Source: JAYEHL01 sp041653935 (GTDB lineage Bacteria; Chloroflexota; Dehalococcoidia; E44-bin15). Taken from it: DNA of 64,000 bases. Positions 43,618-53,010 of the stretch are shown piece after piece. How positions within the stretch are numbered: position 1 is the first letter of the stretch; every line of letters begins with the position of its first letter. The position numbers were made by a program, and so were the translations under genes. The stretch covers positions 868,001 through 932,000 of the forward strand of contig JBAZEO010000001.1 in the NCBI GenBank assembly GCA_041653935.1, read 5' to 3'. Below the pieces are notes generated by a model. The model was not told where the DNA came from. It searched no databases and was given only the letters and a program-made list of their open reading frames with translations.

Positions 43618-43647
43618 TTTATACCTTTATTGCTTTCTTAATCCTTT

Positions 43648-45156
43648 TTAATAAGGTACGGTTGTCTTGAATTCATTTATGGCTTTCTTCAAAGCCCCGT
43701 CTATCTCATCGCTAACAACCTTTTCCTTGTTGATCTTCTGGATAGTATCGGAATGCGACGTTTCCATGAAGCGATGGAACGCTGTCTCGAAGGCCATTAC
43801 CTTATTTACAGGAACATCATCAAGGAATCCGTTCGATACGGCGTAGATGATACTTACCATTTTGCCCAGTGACATTGGAACATACTGGTCCTGCTTCAAA
43901 ACCTCTGTCATACGCTGTCCACGGTCCAGCTGTGCCCTGGTAGCCTTATCCAGTTCCGAAGCGCCGAACTGAGCAAAGCTCTGAAGCTCGCGGAACTGTG
44001 ATAGCTCTCCGCGCAGCTTGCCGGCCACTTTCTTCATTGCCTTGGTCTGAGCCGAGCTGCCCACGCGGGAAACGCTGAGACCTACGTTCACGGCCGGCCT
44101 GATACCGGCGTTGAACATATCCGTCTCCAAGAATATCTGACCATCCGTGATGGAAATCACGTTTGTAGGAATATAAGCCGAAATATCTCCAGCCTGCGTC
44201 TCGATTATCGGCAGAGCAGTCAGAGAACCGCCGCCGTACTTCTTATCCATCTTCGCCGCCCGCTCGAGAAGCCGGCTGTGCAGATAGAAAACGTCGCCGG
44301 GATAAGCCTCGCGGCCTGGCGGGCGCCGCAGCAGCAATGACATCTGACGATAAGCCCAGGCATGCTTGGAGAGATCATCGTATATGATCAAGGCATCCTT
44401 GCCCTGCTCCATGACCTCCTCGCCGATAGCGCATCCGGCATACGGAGCCATATACTGCAAGGCCGCCGACTCCGCGGCGCTGGCGGAAACGATTATCGTA
44501 TGCTCCATAGCCCCGTTCTTCTCCAGTACCGCCACCACCTGCGCCACCTTGGAGGCCTTCTGCCCTATGGCAACATAGATGCAGGTAAGATCTTCACCCT
44601 TCTGCGCGATTATCGTATCGATGGCGATAGCCGTCTTGCCGGTGGCTCGGTCGCCGATTATCAGCTCACGCTGTCCCCGGCCGATAGGGATGATGCTGTC
44701 GATAGCCTTGATGCCGGTACGCACCGGTGTATTCACAGATCGTCTCGTAACCACGTTCGGCGCTATACGCTCGACGGGCCGTGTCTGGTCATACTTGATC
44801 GGTCCCTTGCCATCGAGCGGCTGGCCTGTCGGATCGATAACGCGTCCGATGAGGCCTTTCCCAACCGGAACCTCGGCGATCCTGCCGGTAGAGCGCACCT
44901 CATCCCCTTCCTTCACCTTGTTCCACTCTCCCAGAACAATCGCGCCGACGCTATCCTCTTCCAGGTTCAGAGCCATGCCGATGATATCGTGAGGGAACTG
45001 CAGCAATTCGCTGTACTTCACGCCGGAAAGGCCGTGAATACGCGCAATTCCATCACCTATCTCCACCACGGTCCCTACATCCACCATAGTGACCGTGGAG
45101 CCGAACTGCTCGATCTGCTGTTTTATAATCTCCGTAAAGTCATGCGCTCGAGCCAT
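43648..45156 (-). CDS. atpA: ATP synthase F1 alpha subunit
   Basis: This 502-aa regulatory nucleotide-binding subunit has the P-loop GDRATGKTAIAIDT near residue 169 and RPPGREAYPGDVFYLHSRLLERA near 285. It starts 28 bases after the stop of the MFS transporter gene, with GGAGG well placed, so it remains in the same operon despite the insertion of acs and the transporter upstream. Confidence 0.97.
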   Translation of the reverse strand: MARAHDFTEIIKQQIEQFGSTVTMVDVGTVVEIGDGIARIHGLSGVKYSELLQFPHDIIGMALNLEEDSVGAIVLGEWNKVKEGDEVRSTGRIAEVPVGKGLIGRVIDPTGQPLDGKGPIKYDQTRPVERIAPNVVTRRSVNTPVRTGIKAIDSIIPIGRGQRELIIGDRATGKTAIAIDTIIAQKGEDLTCIYVAIGQKASKVAQVVAVLEKNGAMEHTIIVSASAAESAALQYMAPYAGCAIGEEVMEQGKDALIIYDDLSKHAWAYRQMSLLLRRPPGREAYPGDVFYLHSRLLERAAKMDKKYGGGSLTALPIIETQAGDISAYIPTNVISITDGQIFLETDMFNAGIRPAVNVGLSVSRVGSSAQTKAMKKVAGKLRGELSQFRELQSFAQFGASELDKATRAQLDRGQRMTEVLKQDQYVPMSLGKMVSIIYAVSNGFLDDVPVNKVMAFETAFHRFMETSHSDTIQKINKEKVVSDEIDGALKKAINEFKTTVPY

Positions 45157-45184
45157 ATCGAGTTACCTCCAGTAAAAACTAACC

Positions 45185-46516
45185 TTATTTCTTGGGTCCT
45201 TCTACTTCCTTGGCCTTGGGCGGCTTCATGAAGAAGAACGCCAGCACCAATCCGAGCCCTGCTAATATGGCAACCGGTATGAAGGCATTTATCACGCCAC
45301 CGGAGCCTGTAAATATCTGCTTCGAATATGCGGCAACAAAGGTGGCCACTAGGCCGCCCACACCGTATGCCAGGAAAACGACGCCATAGTTCCTGGCTGA
45401 GTTCTTGACACCGAAATACTGCGCCGTCGCCGTAGGCGCGATGGCCAGCCAGCCGCCAAGTCCCAGATAGAAAGCGATGAAGGCCACAAAATACATTATC
45501 TTGTGCGCCTGTGATGCCAGGTCACCACTCCTCACGAATATCATGATGATGGCTCCAGCCAGAATCACCAAGAAGGTAATTATAGCTGCGATCCTCGGGC
45601 CCATCTTGTCGGTCACAAAGCCGAGCAATGGACGGCCTCCCGCATTGAACGGGGCGAGGACAAACTGCACAACGGTCATGGTTAAACCTATGCCGACCAG
45701 TGTCGCTACATTAGCATAGATGCCAATAGCCATCAGCCCTGCCAGCGCACCGATGGTATAGCAAGCGAACAACATCCAGAAACGGCGGGTCTTGATGATA
45801 TCTTTACGATCAAGGTCCTGAGTGCTTGTAGCTGCCTTAGCTGACACCTTAGGCGTCCAGCCCGCAGGTTTCCAGCCCGCCTCCGGGAATTTTGTGAACC
45901 ATGAAGCAATGAGTATAACAACCAGGAACATTATGCCCAGATACAGAAACGCATCGGAAAGCTGACCATCTGGACCACTCATACTGATTAGCTTCTGGCC
46001 CAGGTAGGTGCTGATGAACGGAGAACCGCCGAACCCGGCCAAAGCCAGGCCTGTGGCCAAGCCCTTCTTATCGGGGAACCATCTGGTGGCAGCCTGAATC
46101 GGCACGATATAGGAAATGCCCACGCCGGCGCCGCCGATCACACCGTAGGTGAGCACAAGCAAGGGAACGCTTGTCGTATATTTCACGACGAAGGAAGCTA
46201 GTATCCAGCCCAAGGCGACCACGATACCGCCGATAATTCCCTGCTTCTTGGGCCCCAGCTTGGCCAGGAACTGGCCGCTGAACAGAAATAATAGAGCGAA
46301 GCAAAGCAGGAAAACACCGAACGGAATCTGCTGGCTGAGTATACCTCCAGATGTATTCAGATCTAAATTCCACTCAGTTGGTTTTGCCAGCTGCTTGCCG
46401 AAGATGCCGTAGGCATAAACGCTGCCCAGACAGATATTGACGATGAACCCGAGGACAACATACATCCACCGGCCCTTTTCCGCCGGCATACCGAAGAGCT
46501 TTGTCCCTTCCGCCAT
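45185..46516 (-). CDS. MFS transporter, oxalate/formate antiporter (OFA) type
   Basis: This is a 443-aa protein with 12 predicted membrane helices. Family features include RWMYVVLGFIVNICLGSVYAYG at the N-terminus, GIGISYIVPIQAATRWFPDKKGLATG near residue 140, and the second-half FVTDKMGPR loop. OFA members move small organic acids such as oxalate/formate, lactate or pyruvate; position next to acetyl-CoA synthetase suggests acetate or a related short acid. It lies between acs and atpA, in the same direction. Substrate assignment is inference. Confidence 0.85.
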   Translation of the reverse strand: MAEGTKLFGMPAEKGRWMYVVLGFIVNICLGSVYAYGIFGKQLAKPTEWNLDLNTSGGILSQQIPFGVFLLCFALLFLFSGQFLAKLGPKKQGIIGGIVVALGWILASFVVKYTTSVPLLVLTYGVIGGAGVGISYIVPIQAATRWFPDKKGLATGLALAGFGGSPFISTYLGQKLISMSGPDGQLSDAFLYLGIMFLVVILIASWFTKFPEAGWKPAGWTPKVSAKAATSTQDLDRKDIIKTRRFWMLFACYTIGALAGLMAIGIYANVATLVGIGLTMTVVQFVLAPFNAGGRPLLGFVTDKMGPRIAAIITFLVILAGAIIMIFVRSGDLASQAHKIMYFVAFIAFYLGLGGWLAIAPTATAQYFGVKNSARNYGVVFLAYGVGGLVATFVAAYSKQIFTGSGGVINAFIPVAILAGLGLVLAFFFMKPPKAKEVEGPKK

Positions 46517-46568
46517 CAGTCACTCCTTCCTTTAACTTCTAATATAATCGACTATCAATAATTCCTGA

Positions 46569-46602
46569 GGTGGAGGATGGCTTATTAGTTCCACCCTCCA
46601 CC
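46569..46602 (-). terminator. Hairpin between acs and the MFS gene
   Basis: GGTGGAGG-A-TGG and CCA-C-CCTCCACC form an 11-bp stem with one mismatch around a ten-base loop, directly after the acs stop. No T-run follows. It may attenuate or process the transcript between the inserted genes and atpA. Confidence 0.4.
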
Positions 46603-46618
46603 GAACATCTCTTAATTA

Positions 46619-48598
46619 CTAGGGTATGCGCTCCTTGACCAGGGTCTCGACCACCGAGGGATCAGCAAGTGTGGAGGTATCGCCAAGGTTGCTGACGTCG
46701 CCGGAAGCGATCTTGACCAGAATTCTTCTCATGATCTTGCCGCTGCGTGTCTTGGGAAGGCCATCGGCAAACTGAATCTTCTCAGGGCTTGCGATAGGTC
46801 CGATCTCCTTGCGCACGTGGGCCACAAGCTCTTTCTTCAGTTCTTCTGACTTCGGCTTGCCTACCTTTAACGTCACATAGGCATATATAGCCGAGCCCTT
46901 AACGGGGTGCGGAATGGGCACAACAGCCGCCTCAGCTACGAACGGATGGCTTACCAGAGCGCTCTCAACCTCAGCCGTTCCGATGCGGTGGCCTGATACC
47001 TTGATAACGTCATCGATGCGGCCCATAAGCCAATGGTATCCATCATCGTCTCTTCTGGCGCCATCGCCGGCCATGTAATAGCCAGGGAAACGTTCGTAGT
47101 AAATCTCTTTTATCCTCTTGTTACCGGGATCATTCCATAGACCGCGGAGCTGGCCCGGCCAAGATTTCGCGATGCACAGGTAACCGCCCTCGTTCACGCC
47201 AACCTGCTTGCCTTCCTCATTCAGGATCGCGGTCGCGACACCCGGGAACGGGAATGTTGCAGAGCCCGGCTTCAGCGGGGTAGCGCCAGGGAGAGGCGTA
47301 ATAAGGATACCGCCGGTCTCCGTCTGCCACCATGTGTCAACTATCGGGCAGCGGGTCTTGCCGATTGTGTTGTAGTACCATATCCAGGCCTCGGGGTTGA
47401 TGGGCTCGCCCACGCTGCCAAGTATGCGCAGGGAGGAAAGATCGCGATTATTGGGCCAATCGTCTCCGTCCTTCATCATGGCACGGAGCGCGGTAGGAGC
47501 GGTATAGAATGTATTGACTTTATATTTTTCTATGATCTGCCAGAACCTGTCAGGCTTCGGGTAGTTGGGCACGCCCTCGAACATGAGAGTGGTGCCGCCG
47601 TTGGCCAGAGGCCCGTATACTATATAGCTATGGCCAGTGATCCAGCCGATATCAGCCGTGCACCAGAAAGTATCCTCATCTTTAAGATCGAAAATCCACT
47701 TGGTGGTCTGCTGGACATACAACAGATAACCGGCTGTAGTATGGATAACACCCTTGGGCTTGCCGGTGCTGCCGCTGGTATAGAGTATGAAAAGCATATC
47801 CTCTGCGTCCATAGCCTCGGGTTCGCAACTCGACTTGATATCGGGGGCGGCCACTTCCTCGTAATACCAGTGGTCGCGGCCCTGCTTCATAACAACCTCG
47901 TTGCCCGCGCGCTTGACAACAAATACGTCTTTTACGGTCGGGCACTGCGCTACCGCCGTATCGGCGCCAGCCTTTGAGGAAACGGTCTTGCCGCTGCGAT
48001 AGTAGCCGTCCGCGGTCACAAGCGCCACAGCGCCACAGTCCTGGATTCTATCCCTTAAAGCCTCAGCGCTGAATCCGCCGAACACTATGCTATGAACAGC
48101 GCCGATCCTGGCGCAGGCCAGCATCGCCACCGGCAGCTCGGGGATCATCGGCAAGTATATGCTGACACGATCGCCCTTCTTTACGCCGTGCTTCTTGAGC
48201 ACATTGGCGAATTTGCATACTTCGGTGTAAAGCTGCTGATAGGTAAGTATCCTGGTCTCGCCCGGCTCGCCTTCAAATATGATAGCAGCCTTGTTCTTGC
48301 GCCAGGTATTCAGGTGTCGGTCGATGCAGTTATAAGCTACATTGATCTTGCCGCCGGCGAACCATTTGAACTCCGCCTTCTTGAAATCAGCCTGGGACAC
48401 CTTGTCCCACTTCTTGATCCAATCCAGCTGCTCGGCTGCCTCTCCCCAGAAAGCATCGGGATCATCTATAGATTTCTGATAGATGTCCTTGTACTGCTTC
48501 ATGCTCTTGATATAAGCCTTCTTGCTAAGCTCCTTGGAAGGCTTAAAAATCCGATTTTCAGCCTGCATTGAAGTGATTGATTTTGCTTCTTCTCCCAT
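46619..48598 (-). CDS. acs: Acetyl-CoA synthetase (AMP-forming)
   Basis: This enzyme activates acetate (or propionate) to acyl-CoA with ATP, giving AMP and PPi. The 659-aa protein shows the phosphate loop YTSGSTGKPKG near residue 268, WWQTETGG near 420, YMAGDGARRDDDGYHWLMGR near 500, and the C-terminal KTRSGKIMRR with the catalytic, acetylation-prone Lys. It starts 11 bases after atpH, inside the ATP synthase operon. The close relative propionyl-CoA synthetase is an alternative. Confidence 0.93.
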   Translation of the reverse strand: MGEEAKSITSMQAENRIFKPSKELSKKAYIKSMKQYKDIYQKSIDDPDAFWGEAAEQLDWIKKWDKVSQADFKKAEFKWFAGGKINVAYNCIDRHLNTWRKNKAAIIFEGEPGETRILTYQQLYTEVCKFANVLKKHGVKKGDRVSIYLPMIPELPVAMLACARIGAVHSIVFGGFSAEALRDRIQDCGAVALVTADGYYRSGKTVSSKAGADTAVAQCPTVKDVFVVKRAGNEVVMKQGRDHWYYEEVAAPDIKSSCEPEAMDAEDMLFILYTSGSTGKPKGVIHTTAGYLLYVQQTTKWIFDLKDEDTFWCTADIGWITGHSYIVYGPLANGGTTLMFEGVPNYPKPDRFWQIIEKYKVNTFYTAPTALRAMMKDGDDWPNNRDLSSLRILGSVGEPINPEAWIWYYNTIGKTRCPIVDTWWQTETGGILITPLPGATPLKPGSATFPFPGVATAILNEEGKQVGVNEGGYLCIAKSWPGQLRGLWNDPGNKRIKEIYYERFPGYYMAGDGARRDDDGYHWLMGRIDDVIKVSGHRIGTAEVESALVSHPFVAEAAVVPIPHPVKGSAIYAYVTLKVGKPKSEELKKELVAHVRKEIGPIASPEKIQFADGLPKTRSGKIMRRILVKIASGDVSNLGDTSTLADPSVVETLVKERIP

Positions 48599-48609
48599 TT
48601 CCTTCTCCT

Positions 48610-49146
48610 TTATTTTACAGAACCACCCATACTTTTCTTCAGGGCTCTAAACTGACTCTTTGTACTGCCATCGATAAGCTTGTCACCGACCTTAATGACG
48701 AGGCCGCCGATTATCTCAGGCGAAACGCCGGTGCTGACCACTACTTTGCTGCCGACGATATCGCCGAGGCGGCGCGCAAGCTTGTTCTCATCGTCCGATG
48801 ACAATGGCACTGCAGCCACCACATCAGCGTGGGCAATGCCCTTTTTCTCATCGACCATACGCTCATATTCCCGAGCGACATCATTAATAATATTTAAGCG
48901 TCCCCGAGAAACAAGCAGCAAGGCAAGGTTTATTACCATAGGATTGACACCTGCAAGCCCCTGACGCAAAACCTTAGCTTTGCTCTCGAAGTGAACCTTA
49001 GGATTCTCCAAGAACGTGAAAAGGAGGGGATCCTCAACCGCTTGAGACAGCCGCTCTAAATCCCCCCGCCATATATCCAATTCATTACGATCCAGAGCGA
49101 TCTGGAACGCAGCACGAGCATGCCTTCTGGCCGCAGCATTAGCCAT
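48610..49146 (-). CDS. atpH: ATP synthase delta subunit
   Basis: This 178-aa peripheral-stalk protein links F1 to subunit b. ARRHARAAFQIALDRN at the N-terminus and the C-terminal block SPEIIGGLVIKVGDKLIDGS are typical. The ATG overlaps the atpF stop by one base (TAATG). The next gene on the strand is acs instead of the usual atpA. Confidence 0.94.
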   Translation of the reverse strand: MANAAARRHARAAFQIALDRNELDIWRGDLERLSQAVEDPLLFTFLENPKVHFESKAKVLRQGLAGVNPMVINLALLLVSRGRLNIINDVAREYERMVDEKKGIAHADVVAAVPLSSDDENKLARRLGDIVGSKVVVSTGVSPEIIGGLVIKVGDKLIDGSTKSQFRALKKSMGGSVK

Positions 49147-49643
49147 TATCCATCCCCTTTAGATGCCTGCTCAAGCACGTCCTCGATAAGTCGGCGATGC
49201 TTCTCTTTATCCAGTGTCTCTTTAACAACCTTCTCAGCGGCCTTAATGGTCAAATCTACAAACTCACGTCTGACCTCATCTATAGCCTTATCTCTTTCCA
49301 TCTCTATCTCGGTACGAGCCTTGGCTACGATATTCTCGGCCTCTTTCTTGGCCTCAACCTTGGCCTCTTCCTTGAAGCGCTCGCCTAGCTGAGCTGCCTG
49401 AGCTAATATATTCTGGCCTTCCTTTCGAGCATTGTCTATTTGCTCTTTGACCTGCTGTTCAGTATTAGCCAGTTGCTTTTTAATCTGCTCCGCCTGTTCC
49501 ATACTTTCCTTTATCTTAGCGGAACGCTGATCAAGCATACGCCGCATCGGTTTGTAAAGAACAATGGCAAGCAGGCCGAACAGAATGCCAAAATTGACTA
49601 GCTGCGCTAGCAAAACTTGCCAGTTAATGCCTATTGCGCCCAT
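49146..49643 (-). CDS. atpF: ATP synthase Fo b subunit
   Basis: This 165-aa stator subunit has one N-terminal membrane helix (about 8-28, INWQVLLAQLVNFGILFGLL) followed by a long charged coiled coil rich in Lys/Glu/Gln. Only one b-type gene is present, so the stalk is probably a homodimer. It lies between atpE and atpH. Confidence 0.95.
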   Translation of the reverse strand: MGAIGINWQVLLAQLVNFGILFGLLAIVLYKPMRRMLDQRSAKIKESMEQAEQIKKQLANTEQQVKEQIDNARKEGQNILAQAAQLGERFKEEAKVEAKKEAENIVAKARTEIEMERDKAIDEVRREFVDLTIKAAEKVVKETLDKEKHRRLIEDVLEQASKGDG

Positions 49644-49677
49644 ATTGACTCCTTAATCCGACTGAAACTATATAAAA

Positions 49678-49908
49678 CTAGGCGACGAAGATAAGCAGAA
49701 TGGCTACGATAAGAGCATAGATCGCCACAGCTTCAGCGAAGGCGATAGCCAGAATCATATTGGTCATGATCGGGCCACGGGCTTCCGGATTGCGCCCTAA
49801 CGCCTGCATGGCTCCCATACCAAGAATACCAATGCCTAAGCCTGGTCCCAATGCGCCAGCACCAATAGCCAGTGCCGCACCTATCATTCTTGCAGAATCA
49901 ACATCCAT
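49678..49908 (-). CDS. atpE: ATP synthase Fo c subunit
   Basis: This 76-aa hairpin protein forms the rotor ring. Helix 1 has the GAGALGPGLGIGILGMGA glycine run, the polar loop is RNPEAR, and helix 2 carries the ion-binding Glu in IAFAEAVAIYAL. The Gln and Ser/Thr partners typical of sodium-binding rings are replaced by Ile and Ala, which suggests a proton-driven enzyme. A GGGGGATG ribosome site precedes the ATG. Confidence 0.96.
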   Translation of the reverse strand: MDVDSARMIGAALAIGAGALGPGLGIGILGMGAMQALGRNPEARGPIMTNMILAIAFAEAVAIYALIVAILLIFVA

Positions 49909-49960
49909 GTGTCATCCCCCTTTATAATCTTTTGATCTTGCTTCCCTAAATCAAAATATC

Positions 49961-50956
49961 TTACTGCCCCGCATGTTCGGCATGCTCTTCATGCCCTTCA
50001 TCATGCGAAGTGGTAGCCATGGTAACGAAGACCAGCGTCAACCCTGAGAATATAAGGGCCTGAACAAACCCGACGAAGAGCTCCAAACCGTAGAATATCG
50101 TTGCTACAAGCCACGGGATAAGGAACATCATTGATCCAAGCAATATCTCTCCTGCGGTCATGTTGCCGAATAGACGGAAGGTGAAACTGACTATTCGTAT
50201 CACCTCACTCAACGCTTCTACAAAACCGACAAACGCCTCTATAAAGCCGTTCAGCATCATCCCTATTCCAGCCTTCTTCCCGTGGAATAGGAGCCCGACA
50301 CCTTTGAACATCGTGCCGACGCTGACGAATTTCTTAAGATAACGGGGACCCAGCGTGCGAAGGCCCCAGTATTCCACGAAGACAAAGGAGACCAGAGCGA
50401 TGGCAAGAGGCACATTGACATCAGTGTTAGCCCCACGGAACAGAGGAACCAGCACTTCTTTAGCTTCCGCCCCCTCTTGAATAGTCTCCCAGAAGCCTAT
50501 GCTGCCAAAACCCGGGAGAAGGGCCAGCCACGCGTTGGCGAATACAAACAGAAATATAGTAGCGAACATGGGGAAGAATTTACGCCCCTTCTCCTCCCCC
50601 GCCACACCGTTCACGAAGTTGATCATAGCCTCCATGGCTGCCTCAACAACGTTCTGCAGCCCTCTCGGCACAAGCTTCATTTTACGGGTGGCAAAGCAAC
50701 AGACGAGGGCTAATACCACAATGGTTATCCAGGCACCGATCATGGTATTTGTAATGGGGAACCCGGTGACAGCTGTACCTTCTTCTACTTCGCCGCCGAG
50801 GGATACTATAGCTTCAGGGGGTAAAACTACATGAGGAGGGTCTGGAATTCTGAAAAGGATGGTGCCTATTGCGACTACAATAATACAAACTACTGCTATT
50901 ATTGCTATACGGGGCTTTTTACCGATCCGGCCCCACATATTTTTTATTGCTGCCAC
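49961..50956 (-). CDS. atpB: ATP synthase Fo a subunit
   Basis: This 331-aa proton-channel subunit has five or six membrane helices. The essential Arg lies in IVSFTFRLFGNMTAGEI near residue 262. The periplasmic N-terminal segment between the first two helices is long, with a Pro-rich stretch near residue 55, and the C-terminus is His/Glu-rich (HDEGHEEHAEHAGQ). The GTG start shares one base with the stop of the upstream atpI/atpZ-like gene (TAGTG). Confidence 0.95.
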   Translation of the reverse strand: MAAIKNMWGRIGKKPRIAIIAVVCIIVVAIGTILFRIPDPPHVVLPPEAIVSLGGEVEEGTAVTGFPITNTMIGAWITIVVLALVCCFATRKMKLVPRGLQNVVEAAMEAMINFVNGVAGEEKGRKFFPMFATIFLFVFANAWLALLPGFGSIGFWETIQEGAEAKEVLVPLFRGANTDVNVPLAIALVSFVFVEYWGLRTLGPRYLKKFVSVGTMFKGVGLLFHGKKAGIGMMLNGFIEAFVGFVEALSEVIRIVSFTFRLFGNMTAGEILLGSMMFLIPWLVATIFYGLELFVGFVQALIFSGLTLVFVTMATTSHDEGHEEHAEHAGQ

Positions 50957-51186
50957 TATCGTCCTTTAATCTTGTTGTTCTTATCCTGCCTCAGCGTTTC
51001 CCGCAGCACGCGATAGGTCCCGTAGAAGGCTGTGAACAACCCCAACCCCAACCCCAGCAGCGTGAACAGAGGTTCCTTACCATACTTCCCATCCAGCCAC
51101 ACCCCCAGCCAGACTCCCCCTGCTATACACACACCTATGAAAAATCCTACACCGGTAAACCTAAAAGCCGCCGCCCAACGCTCCAC
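50956..51186 (-). CDS. AtpI/AtpZ-type ATP synthase accessory protein
   Basis: This small membrane protein at the head of the atp operon has two hydrophobic segments: TGVGFFIGVCIAGGVWLGVWLD and a Leu/Gly-rich second helix before YGTYRVLRE. AtpI/AtpZ proteins assist c-ring assembly or Mg/Ca uptake. The GTG at 51186 is preferred because GAGG lies about eight bases upstream; the frame is open to a TTG at 51231 without a good ribosome site. A weak TTGACT-containing promoter may lie near 51250-51278. Confidence 0.8.
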   Translation of the reverse strand: MERWAAAFRFTGVGFFIGVCIAGGVWLGVWLDGKYGKEPLFTLLGLGLGLFTAFYGTYRVLRETLRQDKNNKIKGR

Positions 51187-51274
51187 AGTCAAAACCTCAA
51201 GTAGTATATCATACCACCCAAACCCATGCAATATTTACACATAAAACACGAGTATTTTAACTAACGAAATATAG

Positions 51275-51628
51275 TCAACAGAACTCTACTCCATCGGAGC
51301 CATCATCCGTTGAGAACAGCTTTGTGAAATCACCATCGAAATCCTCCAGAAAATCATGGAGGCTCAGCACATCGGTTGAATCTATTGTTTCGATTTCATG
51401 CAGCCTTGTCAGATCATCGGCGGAAAAGTCGCTTATCAGTTTCGGGGTCTGCCCCTTTTCCAGAATCGCAGTCACAAGGCCCTCGTTTTCACATACGGGG
51501 CAATAGACGCTGAGGAACCAGAGGTCGCTGTGGCGTCCGAGGACCTGTACGTTATCTTCCTCATAGAGCGCACCACAAACGCTGCAACTTACAGCGCTCA
51601 CGATGTGCCTGATGAAATGTTCGTGCAT
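51275..51628 (-). CDS. Small zinc-finger-like protein of unknown function
   Basis: This 117-aa protein has two CxxC knuckles, CSVCGALYEEDN near residue 15 and YCPVCENEG near 43, likely binding one zinc. An acidic C-terminal half follows (HDFLEDFDGDFTKLF), reminiscent of a linear interaction motif. The ATG at 51628 is chosen for a GAGG site nine bases upstream. It precedes the atp operon on the same strand. I do not recognise the family beyond the zinc ribbon. Confidence 0.6.
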   Translation of the reverse strand: MHEHFIRHIVSAVSCSVCGALYEEDNVQVLGRHSDLWFLSVYCPVCENEGLVTAILEKGQTPKLISDFSADDLTRLHEIETIDSTDVLSLHDFLEDFDGDFTKLFSTDDGSDGVEFC

Positions 51629-51650
51629 TGTTCTTAACCTCAATCAGGGG

Positions 51651-52157
51651 TCAGGATTTCTCAAGATCATCCAAATTTAAATTATCTATAATATCCTTAA
51701 ATGGGGCCAATTTCCTTAGCTCGTCCTCGCTTATGTCAACCTCTTCCCCTTCTTTTGTCGAAAGCACGATACCGGCGGTATCAATCACCGCATCTTCAAC
51801 AAATATCGGCACTTCCACCCTGACGGCCAGGGCGATGGCATCGCTGGGACGGGCGTCTATCTGTATATTCTTGCCATCGACTACGATGTTGATGTTAGCG
51901 TAGAACGTATCGTTGCGCAGAGCGGTCACAACAACAGATTCAACCCTGGCTCCCAGAGATTCGATTATCGAGCGCAGCAGGTCGTGGGTCAGCGGACGCG
52001 GCATCTCTCCCCCCTGGACCCCGATCATTATCGATTCCGCTTCCGATATGCCGATCCAGATGGGGAGATGTCTGTCCCCCGCTTTCTCTTTTAATATCAC
52101 CACGCGCTGGGTACTCATCAAGCCCATGCGAATGCTGGCAACTTGCATCTCGATCAT
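51651..52157 (-). CDS. Bifunctional-nuclease (BFN/DUF151) domain protein
   Basis: This 168-aa protein of the DUF151 family has the typical N-terminus MIEMQVASIRMGLMSTQRVV, then LPIWIGISEAESIMIGVQG, RPLTHDLLRSIIESLGA and the signature DARPSDAIALAVRVEVPIF. Plant homologues have been reported as RNase/DNase; the bacterial role is unclear. The ATG at 52157 has GGAGG eight bases upstream. An acidic tail ends the protein. It may be co-transcribed with the zinc-finger gene 22 bases downstream. Confidence 0.88.
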   Translation of the reverse strand: MIEMQVASIRMGLMSTQRVVILKEKAGDRHLPIWIGISEAESIMIGVQGGEMPRPLTHDLLRSIIESLGARVESVVVTALRNDTFYANINIVVDGKNIQIDARPSDAIALAVRVEVPIFVEDAVIDTAGIVLSTKEGEEVDISEDELRKLAPFKDIIDNLNLDDLEKS

Positions 52158-52260
52158 TGGGAACCTCCCATACAGGCACCTGGCCTTTGCTAATTTTAAC
52201 CTTGCCCATCCACCCGTGTCAATGTGAAAACGCTCGAATAAAGCAATATGGCGACGGTAG

Positions 52261-53010
52261 CTATTTATCCTTTCGCCTCGAATCACATCCGCTTTTGGCT
52301 GCTAACCTGCCAACCTCCCCGACGCTCAGCTCCCGCACCTGCCCCTCCCCCAGGTCCCCCAGCACAACGCTCCCCTCCCGCACGCGCCGCAAAGCTACCA
52401 CCCTGTGCCCCAACGCCGCGAACATGCGCCGCACCTGCCGCTTCCTGCCTTCATGCAGTGTAATACTATAATTGAACGGCAGTGCGGATTTGATCGATTT
52501 CACCGCGGCCCCATGCGTCACCCCATCCTCCAGATCAATACCCTTCTCCAGCGCGCCTATCTCGTGCGGTTTCAGAATCGCGCCGATCTGCAGCAGATAC
52601 TCTTTTTCTTTTTCGAACCTGGGATGGGTCAGGCGATAGGTGAACTCGCCATCGTTAGTCATAAGAAGCAAACCAGTGCTATCCTTATCCAGCCGCCCTG
52701 CCGGATGCAGGCCGATATTGCGATACTTTTCCGGCAGTATATCGATAACCGTCTTACGCCCTCTCTCGTCGCGCACAGTTGAAAGGACGCCGGCTGGTTT
52801 ATTCAGCATCAAATAAACATGCCTCTGCGATTTTATGCCTACTACACGGCCGTCGACAGTTATCCGATCCTTCGCCTCATCGACCGCGTACCGCAGATCG
52901 CTTACGACGACGCCGTTCACCCGCACCAAGCCATGCATTATGGCATCCGCCGCACGCCTGCGCGAGCCTGCGCCCGCCTCGACTAGAGCTTTCAGTAAAG
53001 TTATCGGCAT
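52261..53010 (-). CDS. Ribosomal pseudouridine synthase of the RsuA/RluB family
   Basis: This 249-aa enzyme has an S4 RNA-binding domain (about 1-60, LLKALVEAGAGSRRRAADAI) and a catalytic domain with YLMLNKPAGVLSTV, LHPAGRLDKDSTGLLLMTNDGE (catalytic Asp) and LHEGRKRQVRRMFAALGH. Members modify 23S rRNA (RluB at 2605, RluE/F) or 16S rRNA (RsuA); which site is targeted cannot be decided here, though RluB is the most widespread. A basic tail ends the protein. Confidence 0.92.
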   Translation of the reverse strand: MPITLLKALVEAGAGSRRRAADAIMHGLVRVNGVVVSDLRYAVDEAKDRITVDGRVVGIKSQRHVYLMLNKPAGVLSTVRDERGRKTVIDILPEKYRNIGLHPAGRLDKDSTGLLLMTNDGEFTYRLTHPRFEKEKEYLLQIGAILKPHEIGALEKGIDLEDGVTHGAAVKSIKSALPFNYSITLHEGRKRQVRRMFAALGHRVVALRRVREGSVVLGDLGEGQVRELSVGEVGRLAAKSGCDSRRKDK

